Source of the DNA: Thereva unica
Lineage: Eukaryota; Arthropoda; Insecta; Diptera; Therevidae
DNA: 64,000 bases
Reading direction: 5' to 3'
NCBI GenBank assembly: GCA_949987705.1
Contig: OX465286.1
Coordinates: 18,675,676 to 18,739,675 of the forward strand
Shown here: positions 12,691 through 25,997 of the stretch, piece by piece
How positions within the stretch are numbered: position 1 is the stretch's first letter
Layout of the letters: every line of letters begins with the position of its first letter
Notes under the pieces: model-generated
Databases searched by the model: none
What the model was told of the DNA's origin: nothing
What the model saw: only the letters and a program-made list of their open reading frames with translations
Program-made: the position numbers and the translations under genes

Positions 12691-15250
12691 ACGATTTCCC
12701 GACATCCTTACAGGATGATTGCCATAACCCTTCTGGTGAGAGCGCGCGACTACGATCAAGACAGCTTAACGTCTCAAGCATGAGAATATAAAAAAATTAT
12801 ATATATATATATAAAGTATACCGAAGGAGCAAAAAGTATTCAGAGGGCTAGCCAGCCAGAGTCGTCGTCGTTCACGACATCGTCCACAAGCCAAGCAAGG
12901 ATAAAATATAATATAGTAAAGAAGAAGAAAAAGAAAAAGGAAACACACTCACAAAATGAAAAAATGAAAAAGAAAAAGAAACACACTAGCGAAAAAAAAA
13001 TATATATATATAACACCATAAAAAAATATAGAAAGAAGAAAGACACAATACACCAGGAGCAGCAACAACAACAACAACAACCAAACAGAGAGAAAGCAGC
13101 AGCAAAAAAAAAATAATAATACGAAAGGATAGGAAGAGAAAGCTTCAAAAAGAATACGACAAGGAAAATTTTGTATCCTTAAGGGACACAACCCCTTACG
13201 ATATAAGTATACTTGTAACCATATACGAACACACACGCACACAATCATGGAGCACCGAAGAACTAGAAGAAGAAGTAGAAGAATACAAAATAAGGAGAAA
13301 AATTACAATAAAGAAAAAGGAGTATAAGAAAGAAGAAGAAGAAAACATCCTCGACGGAATGAATAAAGACTACTATACTAATACACACAATCAAACAGAA
13401 CGAAAAAAAAATATAATAAAAAATTGTTGAAAAATAAAGATATTCTTCCCATTCCCGCAATACGTACTACGCGAGAGCAAGACTAAGACGACAATGATAT
13501 TATATTCTACTATCAAGCAAACAGGAAAAAAAATACCAACTAACCGATTGCATGCCTACTTACTTACACACAATCTCACAAAAAGGATCTACACTTTATA
13601 TTATATCTATACACAAGATATCCTTTTTCTAATATATATATATATACATATATAGAAAGAAAGAAAGAATGAAAGAAAGAATAACAGAATGAAAAGAAAG
13701 AAGAAGAAATGAACCCGACCAGCCAACGAATGAACGAACCAGCCAACCCAACTAACTAAAATCCCCATTATTTTTTTTGTTGGAAATCCAACCAACGGAC
13801 ACACAAGACACCCCAAAAAGAGTGTCTATAGAGTGTATAGGAGTAGAGAATATATTTTATAAGAGGGAATATTTAAGTAAGTTTAGTTTGTATGTGGAGA
13901 AAAAGGAGCGAGAAATCCTTAAGTATCTCATACTACCCCAATTTTGAGAATATCCCTGGTTCAACCCCTCTTTGTAATCCCCAACTCCCACCCTCCGCCG
14001 GCAGCGACCGACCGATTCGAGCCAGCAGCAATAGTTCGTTATACACCTAAAAAAATTGAAAAAAAGGATATTTTTATGTGTATATATACAATTTTTTCTA
14101 ATATAACTATACACTAACTGAATTCTATGTAAGAATATACAACACAAAAAAACTTCCAAGAAAGTATAAGAAATAACAAAAAAAAAAACACACAGAAAAA
14201 AAATCCTTCTTCCATCTCTACCAGACTCAATGTACATAGATGTGATATACCTTCTCCTACTAAAAACTAACTAACCGCCCCCTTTAAAAATGTGTAAAAA
14301 AATGTTTCCATTCTTCTCGGACAGCAACAACAACAACAACAAAATAAAACAAAACACACCAAAAATAAGAAGAGAGGAAAAACCGTGAAATTATAGAAAA
14401 AGACAAACCAACACTAAAATATATTTTTCCCTTCCCTATATATAAATATATATATCCTTATCCCTCTTTTTTTTCGTTTTATAAAAGTAACCCCACCACC
14501 ATTAATTTTCTAAACAACAACAAAAAATTATACTTTTTTCTGGGGTACCAAAAAGGAAGAAAATATTCCCAGCAAAGCATACACAAATACAATAAAAAAA
14601 ATTGTTTTTTGTTGTATCCGTTTTCTTCTTATTCAAAAAACATCACCAGCAACAACAAAACATCCCCTAAACAATTTTTTTCTCCATCCTTTATATTTTA
14701 CTTGAAACTGAAAGAGACTTGTGGATACACAGCAGCAACAACAACAACACAAAATATTTTATATCGGTCCGTCTTATTCTTTATCTTTACCTTTTTGAGA
14801 GTATTCCTTATCCTTGCACATATACATGTACAGTACTTTATTATAATTGTATTAATTTTCTATTATGGTGTGTGTGTGTGTGTGAACTTATTTTCTCCTT
14901 CGTGTTTAAAAAACATCCTTAAAATGCGATAGAGGGAGACAATAAACACCAATGTACACACACACATATACACCAACAAGCCGGTAATTCTTATAATGCA
15001 TTTGTGCACACAGAAATAAAATCATCCCCTTTATTCCTATTTCATTATTTTTTGTTATTCAGAGAAAGAAATAGAGGACATTTCTTCGATACAACAAATG
15101 AATGGACAATAAAAGGAAAGATGAAGAAAGAAGTATGCTCTTTAGAATATCCTTTAAAGGATACAAATGCAAATATAGCAACAGCAACGTTTATATGTTG
15201 AAGAGAGAGAGACAGACAGAGAGAGTGGCATAGGGGAAATATTTGGACAT
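12691..15250. other. Purine-biased non-coding block with AAGGAT motifs
   Basis: From about 12890 to 13720 the plus strand is strongly purine-rich (repeated aag, gaa and aaagaaag words), with CAACAA runs at 13060-13080 and 14325-14345. AAGGAT or its complement ATCCTT recurs every few hundred bases (12703, 13114, 13174, 13584, 13620, 13914, 14075, 14203, 14457, 14811, 14915, 15150, 15160). Open frames on the minus strand here are translations of the purine/pyrimidine bias. The block could be a transcribed UTR or regulatory DNA; the sequence does not decide. Confidence 0.4.
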
Positions 15251-18200
15251 TTAAAAGGATTTTATTATTGTTATTATTAAATAAAAATATCCCTTAAGTG
15301 TCCTTAATTATTTTTAATTTTTAATTACTTTCAAAAAATACAATCGAAATTTTTAATCTTATTTAAAAAAAAAAATATCCTTTTTTACAAAAATTTATAT
15401 ATTATTAAAAAAAATTTTGTGTCCTCTAAAACTCTTAAAAAATCTCCTTACTGCAAAAACAAAAATCTAATTTCATGTGTGCCATATATTAAAAAAAAAT
15501 CCCTTTGCCTACAAACCACCCAACCCTCACCATGCTTCATTCATAACTATCTACATATACCAAACTTCATTATTTTTTTTTTGTGTGTGTGTGTGGGTAT
15601 GTAGTAAAGTGAAATCTACTCTAGCCGGCTTTTCTCAAGGAAATAGTACGATAAGTATATGTGTATTTTTCTTTCTTTGCATCGATGGTCATAAAATGGT
15701 CATATAAAGTAATAATTTTTTTTTATTACCTCTAGTCATAAAAATAATAGAAATTATCTACTATAAAGGAAACAAATAAAAAAATCCTAAAATATCCTTA
15801 CAAAAAATTATAAAAAAAATAAATCCCTTCTTTCATTTTAAAAAAAATTAAAAAAAAAATAGTGTGAGAGAGAAAACTATTTCTCCTTTTAAAAATATAA
15901 TTTCACCGCCCCGAAGAAGAATTATTATAATTCAGTGATAGGTGTCCGTTTGGAGGGGGAAATATTTCTAACCCTACTCTATTTTTTTTTTGTTTTTGCT
16001 GAAGGGTAATAACAAATCCAACCCTCTTCTCATGAGAAGGAATCGCCTGCAAGGAGAAGCGTTCGTGTCTCTCCAACAGTGAGAATTTATACAATCAAAA
16101 CAACAAAAATGTGTAAAAATATCCATATATATACACTGGAGGAGAAATAATATCCTAAAGAAAAGTAGAAGAAGAAAATGGACATTATAAAATAACAACA
16201 ACAACAACACACAAAAAAATCCCACTCCTTGCAAGACACGTTTATAACGAACGTAAAGGACAAGAAATATCCATATAAAAGGACTTTTAGAGTGGGATAG
16301 TGAAATGGTTGAGTGAAAATTATGGTAATAGGAATTCACAGTGAGAAGATAGAGTGAGTGTGTAAGAGAGAGAGAGAAATAATACCATAAGGAAAGAACA
16401 GAAGGAAAAGGATATATTCAGTATTTTTTTTAAAAGTATAACAAATGAAATAAAAATAATATTTTTCACACATTCAAATGATAAGTAAACAATAACAAAA
16501 AAAAATTGTAATGAATGGTCATATAATTAACATACTAAAAAATTGGGGTAATAAATTTTTATATGACCTTTGGTCATAAAAATATTTTTTAATATTTTTT
16601 TTTAAATAATTTAATTAAATTTTTTTTATCAATGACTTTTATGTATTAATAAAGAAAAATACTGATAATAATATTCTTCTTTAAACTGTGTCCTTATCTC
16701 CTTGCTCCTAGAATAACTCTGGGGAGGGGGGGGGGGGGTCATAAAACCCGTTTTATTTATAAAATTTTTATCAACTATTTTTTTTTTTGGAATAACTACA
16801 AAAATAATCCTATACTTCTTTAAATATAACTAAAGAAAAATCCTTGTGACTTTTTAGAAAGAGGAGCAACAACAATAACACAACAGTTTTATCCCTCCTC
16901 TTTTGTGGTCAAATATTTTTTACCAATTTTTTTTTGTTCAAAACTTACAAAATACTCTATGTATATAAAAAAATACGCATGGCCACTCGCAAGGACTCTA
17001 CTCTACACACCAAAAAAATAAAAATCCTCACTCCTAAGCCAAACCTTTTGAATACTATATCATCCCCACTTACTCAAGAAATATAAAAACAAAACAAAAT
17101 TGTTTTCCTGTATATACACGTATATTTAGAAAAAAACCCACCCCCCGCTTTATAGTACAGTTCGTCCAACACGTTCCCCTAATAAAAAAATATCCTTCTC
17201 AAATTTCCTAAAGGATATTTCTGTATATTCTCCGGAAAAAAAAGATAAAGAAGGACTTTCTATATTGTATGTCCTGCAAAGAAACAGCGGATAACCTCTC
17301 GAGTACTTCTCAATAGAAACAACCGATACCGAGGACATACACACACACATATATATACTAATCTTAGAAAAAAAACAGGCGGACACGAAAAAGGATAACT
17401 AAAAATATATACACAATAAAATATAGAGAAGTTACGGAGCGTATAAAAAGAAGAAAGGTGATATCCTGGAAGCACGTGAAAGGACATAGAATAAGAAAAA
17501 GAATTTTTGCCATGTGACTAGAGAGAGAGAGAGAAAGAGGGTATTTTGGTGTGTGTGTGTGTGTGCATAAGTGATTTTAGGAGAAAAAGGATATATGCTA
17601 ATAATATCAACGAAAAAAAATAAGAACTATATAAAAGCTTAGAATGAATTGGGAGGGGGAAAATAAATTAAAAAAAAGAGAGAGGGAAATAAGAAAGAGA
17701 TAAAAACTAAAAACCTTAGAACAGGGATGTTTTATTATTGTTATTATTCATAATGTCCTTTTTTGAAAAATTTTCAAGGAAGTGATTTTAGTTTATATTA
17801 TTGTTATTTTTTTTTTACAATAAGGATAATCCAAGAAATTATGATTGAACAAAAATATTAGAGATCGAGAGAGAGGGAGAGGGAGATCAAAAATTAATAA
17901 AATATATATAAATATAAATAAATAAAAAAATTACACAGGAAGTGTTGAATCCTGTTTTTTTTAAATCAAAAATAATATAAATATGAAAGGATATTTTCAC
18001 AACTACTACATATTTTTTGTTATTTGTGAAAGTCCAAGCTAGGAGTCATCAAACTTACTCCTAGTACTTAGTCCGTCATATATCGTCGTACTCGTCATAT
18101 TGTGGCAATGGCTAGAGTAGTAAGCTTGGATTGAAGGAAAAAATCAAGGACATGATAGAATAATAATAACAGTCTGGATAGTGCTAAAGGATAAGGCGCT

Positions 18201-20800
18201 GGGGGGTGATGTTGAGAACAAAATTTGCATGAATATAACAAAAATCAAAACAAACATTTTTTGTACCGGGCCTTCAACTTCGAGATTTCAAGCCCAGACG
18301 GCTTTCTTTTTTCTAATATTTTTATTCTATTTATTAAAAAAAAAATAATTTGTTGCTCCTTTTTTTAAATCCTTATGCTTGGACATGATGGGACATAAGC
18401 ACAACCAATTGCAAAAGATTGAGAGTAATATAGTCCCCTTCCACAACCCCCTCTCCTTGACTTAAGTTTTTTTCTTATTATTATTAAAAAGGACTTGCAA
18501 GAACTGTACGTGTGTGTGTGTGTATAAAAAAATTGATAGAAACGGATAGAGAAAGTCCTTTTTGAGAAGAAATATGAGATTTGAGAGTATAGTGAATGGG
18601 GAGGGATATTAGAGAAAGAGAGAGAGAGAAAAAGTGTAAGAGATAAGTAACATATTATAATTTTTCTTCATATCCTTTTTCTCTTTCTCTTCGAATGCAT
18701 ACACACTCATATATAATAAAAAAACTCCTGTTCCTTTTTTTTAGATTTGAAATGCATGTGTGTATGCGTATATTTCTTTTTCGATGATGTTGTTGTTGTT
18801 ATTCTTGTGTGTTACTTCCCTCTTTTTTTTTGAATATATACATATATAAAATGGGGAAAAACGTTTTGCATATTGTACAAGACTCGGCACAGTAAGTCAT
18901 TCCGTATCTAGATGGCCATTCTTGGTTATCCTTCTTTAAGGATGTGTGCTGTATTTTTTAGTCTTTTGGTTTTTCCTGTTTTTTTTTTTTTGATTTTTTT
19001 TTGCCGGCGATATGGGGTGGGCCTGTTTTTGTTTTGTAGTTTTCGTGTGTGATATTTTTTCTTCTTATGGCGATTTAGGTTTTTTTTGTGCTGTTCTGGG
19101 GGTGTCGTTTGTAGTGTGTGTTTTTTTGTGTGTGCTCTTGAATTTTTAATTTTAGTAATAATTTATAAGAAAAAGAATACTAATAAAATAATTCCTAAAA
19201 GAAGAATGTTTCTTTTTAAGAAGGAAAATTATATAAGAATACTTTTTTGTTGTGTGTGCGCGCTGTGATGGTTAGTGATATTTATTTTTTATTTTAGTTT
19301 CTTCCATTTTTTTTAGTGAATGTGCGCGGGTTTAAAATTCTTTGAAGCAGAAAAATAAAAAATAACACAAAAAAAAAACATATTCATATATGGTGTGTTC
19401 TTAAAGTACATGCAGTGTGTTTTTCTATTTAAATATAAGAGAAACAAAGTACATTGTAGTAGAAACTCCTATAGTGTGATTTTTCTTGTGAATTTTTACG
19501 CTGACAATCTTATTTAAGACGGATATGATCGGGCATGCACTTTTTTCTTTGAGGTTTCCTACAGCGATTTTTTGTGTTGTGTTTTGAAGAATACTATTTT
19601 TGTTTAAGATGACCGGCCTGAGATGTGACCGGCCTTTTTTATTTTTTTTATTTTATTTTTTTCTACAAAAGATCATCGTCTTTGAGGTATCCTAGAGCGG
19701 GGTTTTTCTTCTGTATCTTTTATTTAAGACGGGATATATGACTGTGGCGGTACACATGTGCTTTTTTATTTAATTTTGTTTTATTATTTTATTATTATTA
19801 TTTTTTTGTTTTTACTTCCTTCCCTTAAATATTATATAGACATTGCAAAATCTTAGGCCCCCCGTTACAAAAAATTTTTTGTTTTGATTTTTGTAAAAAT
19901 CCACGCTAGATGCATGCAAATTTCCCGTGATCGTCCTCGAGTACTATTCAAATTATTATATGGTTATGTAAAAATAAAAAAATAAAAAATAGCGCCAAAA
20001 TTCTGCATGCACTTTTGGGATAGGCAAGTATTTTTTTCTTTATTAACTGGGGGTGTACGTTTCTAGTGTAAATTTCTAAAAAGTGAAATTGTTTTCCATC
20101 GAGTATATATATACATAGAAAAGTGTTAAAAATATGGAAAAAAAAAATTAAAAGTGAATAAAAACCATAAAAAAATCTCTCTATTAATCTCTTGATATCC
20201 TTAATTTCTATTATTAAAATAAAACCACCAATTCTCCAATGATTTTTCTTTACATATATATATATATAACAACATCCCCTCTTTACACAAGGAAATGCAA
20301 GTTCTTATAAAAAGAACCTGTTGAACGCAGAATGGGAGAAATACCAAATAACAACCATCCCACAAGAGTAGTGAATCCTTGCTTCTATTTTATTTCCTTT
20401 TCTCCTACCTTTTCATGCTACTTATTTTTTTTTTCATTTATTTTCAAATTTTCATTAATTTATAAAAAATATCACATTCATGCACTTTAAGTCCTTAACA
20501 TAACACCAACCCCTTTTTAACGATAAGACAATATGCATTCTTGGTTTTGTGGGTATAAGTATTCTCCAGTGGCCAGAAGCAACCAGCTCCTCCTATTCGT
20601 TATCCTTGCTGACCAATGCTTATCAGGATTTTTTTTCGTGTTCCGTGTACTTGCATACTCTCAATCTGTGTACACCCTATACACTATTCTATACTGTGTG
20701 TTGTGTTGTGTATATACTTAAATATTCTGCTAAAGGCGAAGGAAGTGGAATAATAAAAATCCTGCGCACCTTTTGCAAAGTGTTTTTTTTTTTCTTCTTC
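15251..20800. other. Non-coding block rich in AAGGAY words and GA runs
   Basis: AAGGAT/ATCCTT and AAGGAC/GTCCTT continue at high density (for example 16258, 16279, 16408, 17194, 17212, 17392, 17481, 17588, 17823, 17989, 18188, 18370, 18672, 18930). GAGAG runs occur at 15205, 16360, 17520, 17865 and 18615. (GT)n tracts lie at 14868, 17548 and 18509. AGGAY is the published core site of the fly repressor Tramtrack, and GAGAG is the GAGA-factor core. Whether the block is regulatory is inference only. Confidence 0.4.
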
Positions 20801-22560
20801 TTCTAAATTCTTTCGATTTTTTTTTTGTAAATTAATATTAAGATTTACTGTTGGTGTGCGCCTTTGGTGGGGGCAAGTTGTTTGTGTTGTGTATTGAAAT
20901 ATTTTTGTTTTATTTGATTAGAATTTTTATTAGTATTGTACTATAACAAAAAAAAATGTGTTAAGTTCCGGGTTTTTAGTGGTAAAGAATTCTTTTTTTC
21001 TTCTTCATAAAACTCCAACCCTTATCTTCTGTGCGTATATAAACAGGCGAACACCTTCCTCTTTTGGACTATATCAAGATATTTTATCTCAAAAAATACA
21101 ATATCAAACGTTTTTGTAGCAAAAATTAAAAAAAAAAAACGGTTTTAGTAAAATTTAAATAAAAATTTCATTAAAAACCGGAAATTACCATATTTAATAA
21201 CTAAATTTTCTTAACTATTTTATAATAACATAAAATTATTTTTATTATTAAATATACTTTAAATACACCAACCTGTCAATAAAACATAAAAAAATACTTT
21301 AAAAAAATATCCACATACATTTTTACTAATATTACGACAATTCCCGGAAATTGTCGTAAATTCCTTTTTTTTATATTAAAATGAAGTAAAAATTTCCGCC
21401 TCATTCCCCAAAAACTTCTACCATCACCCCTGTAAATAGAAATTCATTCAACTTTTCTTCACTATTTTCTCAATTTCACGTAAATTGCCCCGCGTTGTAG
21501 TTTATGCTGCTCTACATACCCCTACTATTTTACTATGAAATATTTTCACTGATGACGACAACACCACGATGTTGGTGATAATATGATGCTAACTATGATG
21601 ATAGTGAATGATATGAATGTTTTTTTTGTTGGTTGGATTAAGGGAGGAGGGGGGGAGGATAATAAATTTTTTAGCAATAGTCTAAGAATTTGACTAGTTT
21701 TTTATTTAATTTTTATTGTTTTGTTACTCCTGCTTAAAGCGAAAAGGATAATCAGATTATGTTATAATAAAAAAAATGTACAAAAATAGAACACGTTTCA
21801 TTTTTCTCTCTGTCTCTCTCTTTAAAAGTGATGACGACGATGAAGTAGCAGCAGCAGCAAAATGTGGGTGGTGGTTGACGGTGGTTACCAGCAAGAATGC
21901 CGGGTTATAGAGAGAGATTGGCGCGGCGATGTTGTAAGGGAATTATAGGGGAGAGGTTTTCAAGAACATTTTCTTTTCGCCTTTGGTTTTTTTTTGTGTG
22001 CTTTTGCTAAAGAAAGTGACGACAGAGATGAAAGGGAAAAAGTAGCGAAAGTTTTTACCACCCCCACAAATAACACCCTCCAAAAGAATGGCACATTTAC
22101 AACACACAAACATAAAAAAGTTTGTCTTCTCTAGAAAACATTTTCTATTTCCTTTCAATTTATTTTTTTTTATTGTTTTCGTTGTTGTTATTATTATTGT
22201 AGGTGCTGTTAAAGGTGTTTTTACTTTGTTTTTTTTTTTTACTTTGTTTCTGCTCATAGTTTTACTTAGAGGATGAGATGTGGACTGTTGGGAGCAGTTT
22301 TACATGACAAAGAATGCCAGACCGGGGTTTTTTCGTGTCGTCAGAGATTGACCTAGTTGATATTGTTTGTTATAATGTACATAAGGGAACGGGATCCTAC
22401 ACAAATACCTAACTACCAACTCTCAACAGCCCTTATGTGAGAGTCTACCTTTGAACTAAATAGAAGTGCTAACTCCGACTCTAATCACTATGTTGTGGAC
22501 TACAGTGCCGCAGAGATCGCAATATGTACATCGCGAAAATCCTTGGATCAGACCAGGAGC
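20801..22560. other. AT-rich non-coding DNA
   Basis: No gene is supported. Contains the palindrome at 21332-21359, listed separately, a (TC)n tract near 21805-21820 and a GATGA-rich patch at 21545-21600. Confidence 0.55.
21332..21359. promoter_or_regulatory. Palindrome centred on a STAT-like TTCCCGGAA
   Basis: ttacgacaatt (21332-21342) is the exact complement of aattgtcgtaa (21349-21359), with six bases between. The centre, 21341-21349, reads TTCCCGGAA, which fits the TTCNNNGAA consensus for STAT92E-type factors. A single match in AT-rich DNA is weak evidence for function. The perfect 11-base arms around it are the unusual part. Confidence 0.35.
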
Positions 22561-22599
22561 TGGCGAACACGCAACAACAGACCGGCGGTCATCTTATGC

Positions 22600-24050
22600 T
22601 GATTGCGTAATATTGCGAAATTCTTGAAATGGTTGGTCAATTCTATGAAATTACGTACAATGATATCCTTAATCATTGGAAAACACCCCTTTTCATACAA
22701 CTTCTAGTATTGGTTGGGTGTAAGTCACCGCACGTCGGAGTTCAGGCGAATATTATGTGGTAGTAAATGCATATGGTCCTCTTTAGTTATATACAGAATT
22801 TTACTCCAAAAATATTAAAAGAGAGACTGGCATTTCTCCTCAAATTTTCCTTCCAAGGCATGATCACCGAATTCATCATATACGATGATTGCGTAATATT
22901 GCGTAATATTACGTAATATGCAATATTGTAAAATTCTTTAAATTCTGCTGGTAATATTTGATTTACATCAAAATGCAATTATAATGCAAGGCAAATGTCC
23001 TCAATAATATTAAACAGCATATTCGCGATTTATTATTAAGTAGCGAGATATTTTGGAAAAATTAAAAGAATCTCCACATCGACACGAAGCTAACACCTAC
23101 AGCTTAAAGATTAAGGTATCCGACTACGATTTTTGAGATTGGGGTCCAAATTCAGTCTTTTTCGTCTTTTTACAGGTCCGCCCTAGCATATAAGCATCAT
23201 CGAAGAAGACACTTCCTGTTTGATTCCTGAATTCACCATTCTGTTGCGATTGTTTTGGATATTGGTCGATGAAGTAAGACTGTATGTATACCTATTATTT
23301 CATTATGATTTCCGACTACAGCTTACAGTTCAACATTAGATTCTGTGGTAGAATCGGTCGGCACTAAATAGAATATATGGTCTACCCTCAAGCCCCTACA
23401 GAACGCTCTTCTGACTTCGGTAATCGAATAGGATCTAACTAATTTCCGATCTAACTTTCCCTTCTATTATGATCAATGAAGTTACCATTATGATGATTGC
23501 GTAATATTACGAAATTTTTTAAAAGGCCTATGTTGTATATTTATGTACAAGGAGAACAGGAGATGGCACTTTCTCTATTGCTGAAAATATCCCATTTAAT
23601 TTTTTCTACTAGTTATAACCAATAGAGTTATGATTACGTAATATTGCGAAATTCTTAAAACAGAGAACAGTATATGGCTTTCTCGTTTTTTATGGATTGC
23701 CGAACCTTTTTGATATTAAATTTTACCTGCCCAGCTATAGACCAATCAAGCCAAAATATATCATTATTACGTAATATTGCGAAATTCTTGGAAATAATTG
23801 GGGCAAATGTTGTGTAATTATGCACGAGAATAACAGGAGATCGTTTTCTCGTTTATTATAATAAATTACCAAAAATATCCACATCAAATTTTCCCTCCTA
23901 GTTATGGACAAATGAAGTCATCATGTGATTATTGCATAATATTGCGAAATTCTTAAGTAATGTTTATTTGGACAATTTTAAAGGCAAAGAATCATGCCGC
24001 GAAGCTGTATCTATGCATATGTAAGCTACAAACTATGGTGATGATAGTTC
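22600..24050. repeat. Degenerate satellite array, about 135-165-bp monomers
   Basis: A core close to CGTAATATTGCGAAATTCTT recurs at about 22605, 22891, 23499, 23636, 23769 and 23934. The last four are 137, 133 and 165 bases apart, and the first two are 286 (about twice the unit). Sequence between cores is also related: ctcgttt-ttat followed by a tgccgaa or taccaaa word, then a tagttat or agctatagacc word. It is a decayed tandem array. A second piece of it lies at 28141-28605. Confidence 0.7.
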
Positions 24051-24434
24051 CGGCGCCTTCACCCCTAGACCTAGACTAACTGAGGCCCGCCATCTAGCTG
24101 TCATTTGTGAAAGTAAAACTTCTCTATAATATATAATTCACAGGTTGAATTTTTTTTCGTGAATCAAACTCGCGTTAATTTTGTTTTGCATTTTGTTGAA
24201 ACAAATTTCTCATTCTCATTGGTGAATTTGAAAAAAAATTCTCGTTGTTTTTGGCAAACATTTTAAATATTGTAGAACATCACATACACACACGCACTTT
24301 TACCACTTCATACATGAAAATTATTAACCTAAAAAAGGAAACAAAACAAAAATCTTCTATAAGTCGGACTGTGAGTATATTTTTTTCCACGACTAAGAAG
24401 ATCCTTATTTTTTTTTTGTAAAAAAATCACTCAC
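24051..24434 (-). other. Start of intron downstream of the coding exon
   Basis: The minus strand begins with gtgagt (24434 down to 24429), a canonical 5' splice site, directly after the last coding codon. The open frame runs only 9 more codons past it. No acceptor with a plausible coding exon was found to its left in this window, so the intron is probably longer than 24 kb. Confidence 0.6.
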
Positions 24435-25997
24435 CTGCATATCGCTGACGAATTTTTCATTATTAAATTTTGTATCTGGTGTTGAGCTGCCGCCTGGTGT
24501 TAGTGATTGTGGCGGATGAGGCTGTCCCTGTAATTGACTTAGCTGTTGGCTCTGTTGCTGGTGATTCTGTTGCTGTAGCTGCTGGTGCATCTGTTGCAAG
24601 CCAACAACAGACGATGGTGGGACACCCCCGCCGCCAGGTGTTAATTGATTTGGTGTTAGATGTCCAGCAGCTAATGCCGCTGCATTAATACCACTTGAAT
24701 TCTGCTGTTGCTGCTGATGAATCTGTTGTAGCTGGTGATGCAGCGATGATTGGGGTAGTAGGCCGCTTGTATTATTATTATTGTTGTTGTTGTTATTTGC
24801 ACCGCCGGATGTATTATTTGATGTATTTTGCATATTTGGTACAGGACTTACAGATGAATGTCCGCCGCCGCCGCCACCACCACCAGCGCCGCCACCAGTA
24901 CTTGCACCGCTGGTGCCGCTACCATCGCCACCATTACCGCCGCTAGCACCATTATTTCCGTTATTGTTGCCAGCACCACCGCCACCACCAGGTGTATTTG
25001 AATTACCGCTGCCACCAATATTTCCGCCACTGTTGCCAGATGATGATGATGTTGTTGGTATACCACCAGGCAATATATGCGGTGGCGTTGATGCGTTTAT
25101 TAATAAATTGCTGGGCTGTGGTACTCCTATAGGTGGTCCACGTGCATGCTGCCAAAAATCATTCATTTTGAATAGCGATCGACTACTGGCCTGCTGTTGA
25201 ACGTCCGTTGTCATCTGTGGCGGTATTTGTAGCGTCAACGGTGTCGATCGTAGATCAAGGGCTTCCGTTTTAATTTTGAACGTATTATTTAGCCACCTAC
25301 TGACAAAATGTTCCTGATCCACTTTTAAATTATTATCGATCTTCAAATTAACGGAATTATAATGTGATGGTATGTGTATACTACTTTGCTGATGATGATT
25401 AACTGTGGTATCTTGATGCTGATGCTGCTGATCTTGCTGATCTTGCTGCTGCTGTTGCTCTTGCTGTTGATCGTCTTGCGGCTGTTGATGATCGTCCTGC
25501 TGCTGTTGTTGTTGATTATTTTGATTTAATATATCGTGATGTTGTTGATAATAATATGGATTACCACAATTATTGAAATTATAAAAATATTGACTAAGAT
25601 CGTTGCTAGTTGATTGATCAATGGTTGCGGCTTTTGTTTCAACTTCGTTTCCGATAATTAATGATATTAATTTACTATTATTAATATTGTTATTATTATT
25701 ATTGTTGATGATAGTATTATTAATATTATTATAATTATTACTATCAGTATTACTATTACAATTTGGTGATAACGATGATTTCTGTATTGGTGATACTGTT
25801 TCAGATGATGTTTTTGGTGTTGCTATTGTTGCTGTTGTTGTTGTTGCTTGCTCAGCGTTTATTTGCTGATTATGATGATGATGATGATAATATTTTGTTG
25901 TATTAAACGATGTAAATGGAAATATTGCTGGATGGAGTGAAGGAATCAGATTCGAATGTTGAACAGCCAATTGATTATTTAAATAATCCGTTTTCAT
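24435..25997 (-). CDS. N-terminal coding exon of a low-complexity Asn/Gln/Gly-rich nuclear protein, probably a transcription factor
   Basis: One open exon of 521 codons starts at the ATG at 25997, with an in-frame TAA nine bases upstream, and ends at CAG followed by GTGAGT, a canonical splice donor, leaving a codon-complete (phase 0) junction. The protein has a His run (38-42), Asn runs (82-107), a Gln-rich tract (161-195), a less repetitive middle (205-315, with KIKTEALDLR at 241-250 and FKMNDFWQHARGPP at 276-289), a Gly/Ser/Asn tract (316-380), nine Asn (401-409), and a second Gln-rich tract (422-490). IKTE fits the sumoylation consensus. No zinc finger, homeodomain or other DNA-binding fold lies in this exon; in such fly proteins it would be in later exons. 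The complex middle segment argues that this is a real host protein. The gene was not identified; a C2H2 zinc-finger developmental regulator is the best guess. Confidence 0.8.

Noticed and set aside
12766..14237. Several minus-strand open frames rich in Phe, Leu and Cys
   Set aside because: They are translations of the pyrimidine-rich strand; composition is low complexity and no domain is seen.
18030..18066. Small hairpin, ctaggagt with actcctag
   Set aside because: Only 8 bases pair cleanly and the loop is about 10 bases; too weak for a microRNA precursor call.
24781..25200. Plus-strand proline-rich open frame of 139 codons
   Set aside because: It is the complement of the Gly/Ser/Asn codons of the minus-strand exon, with no splice signals of its own.
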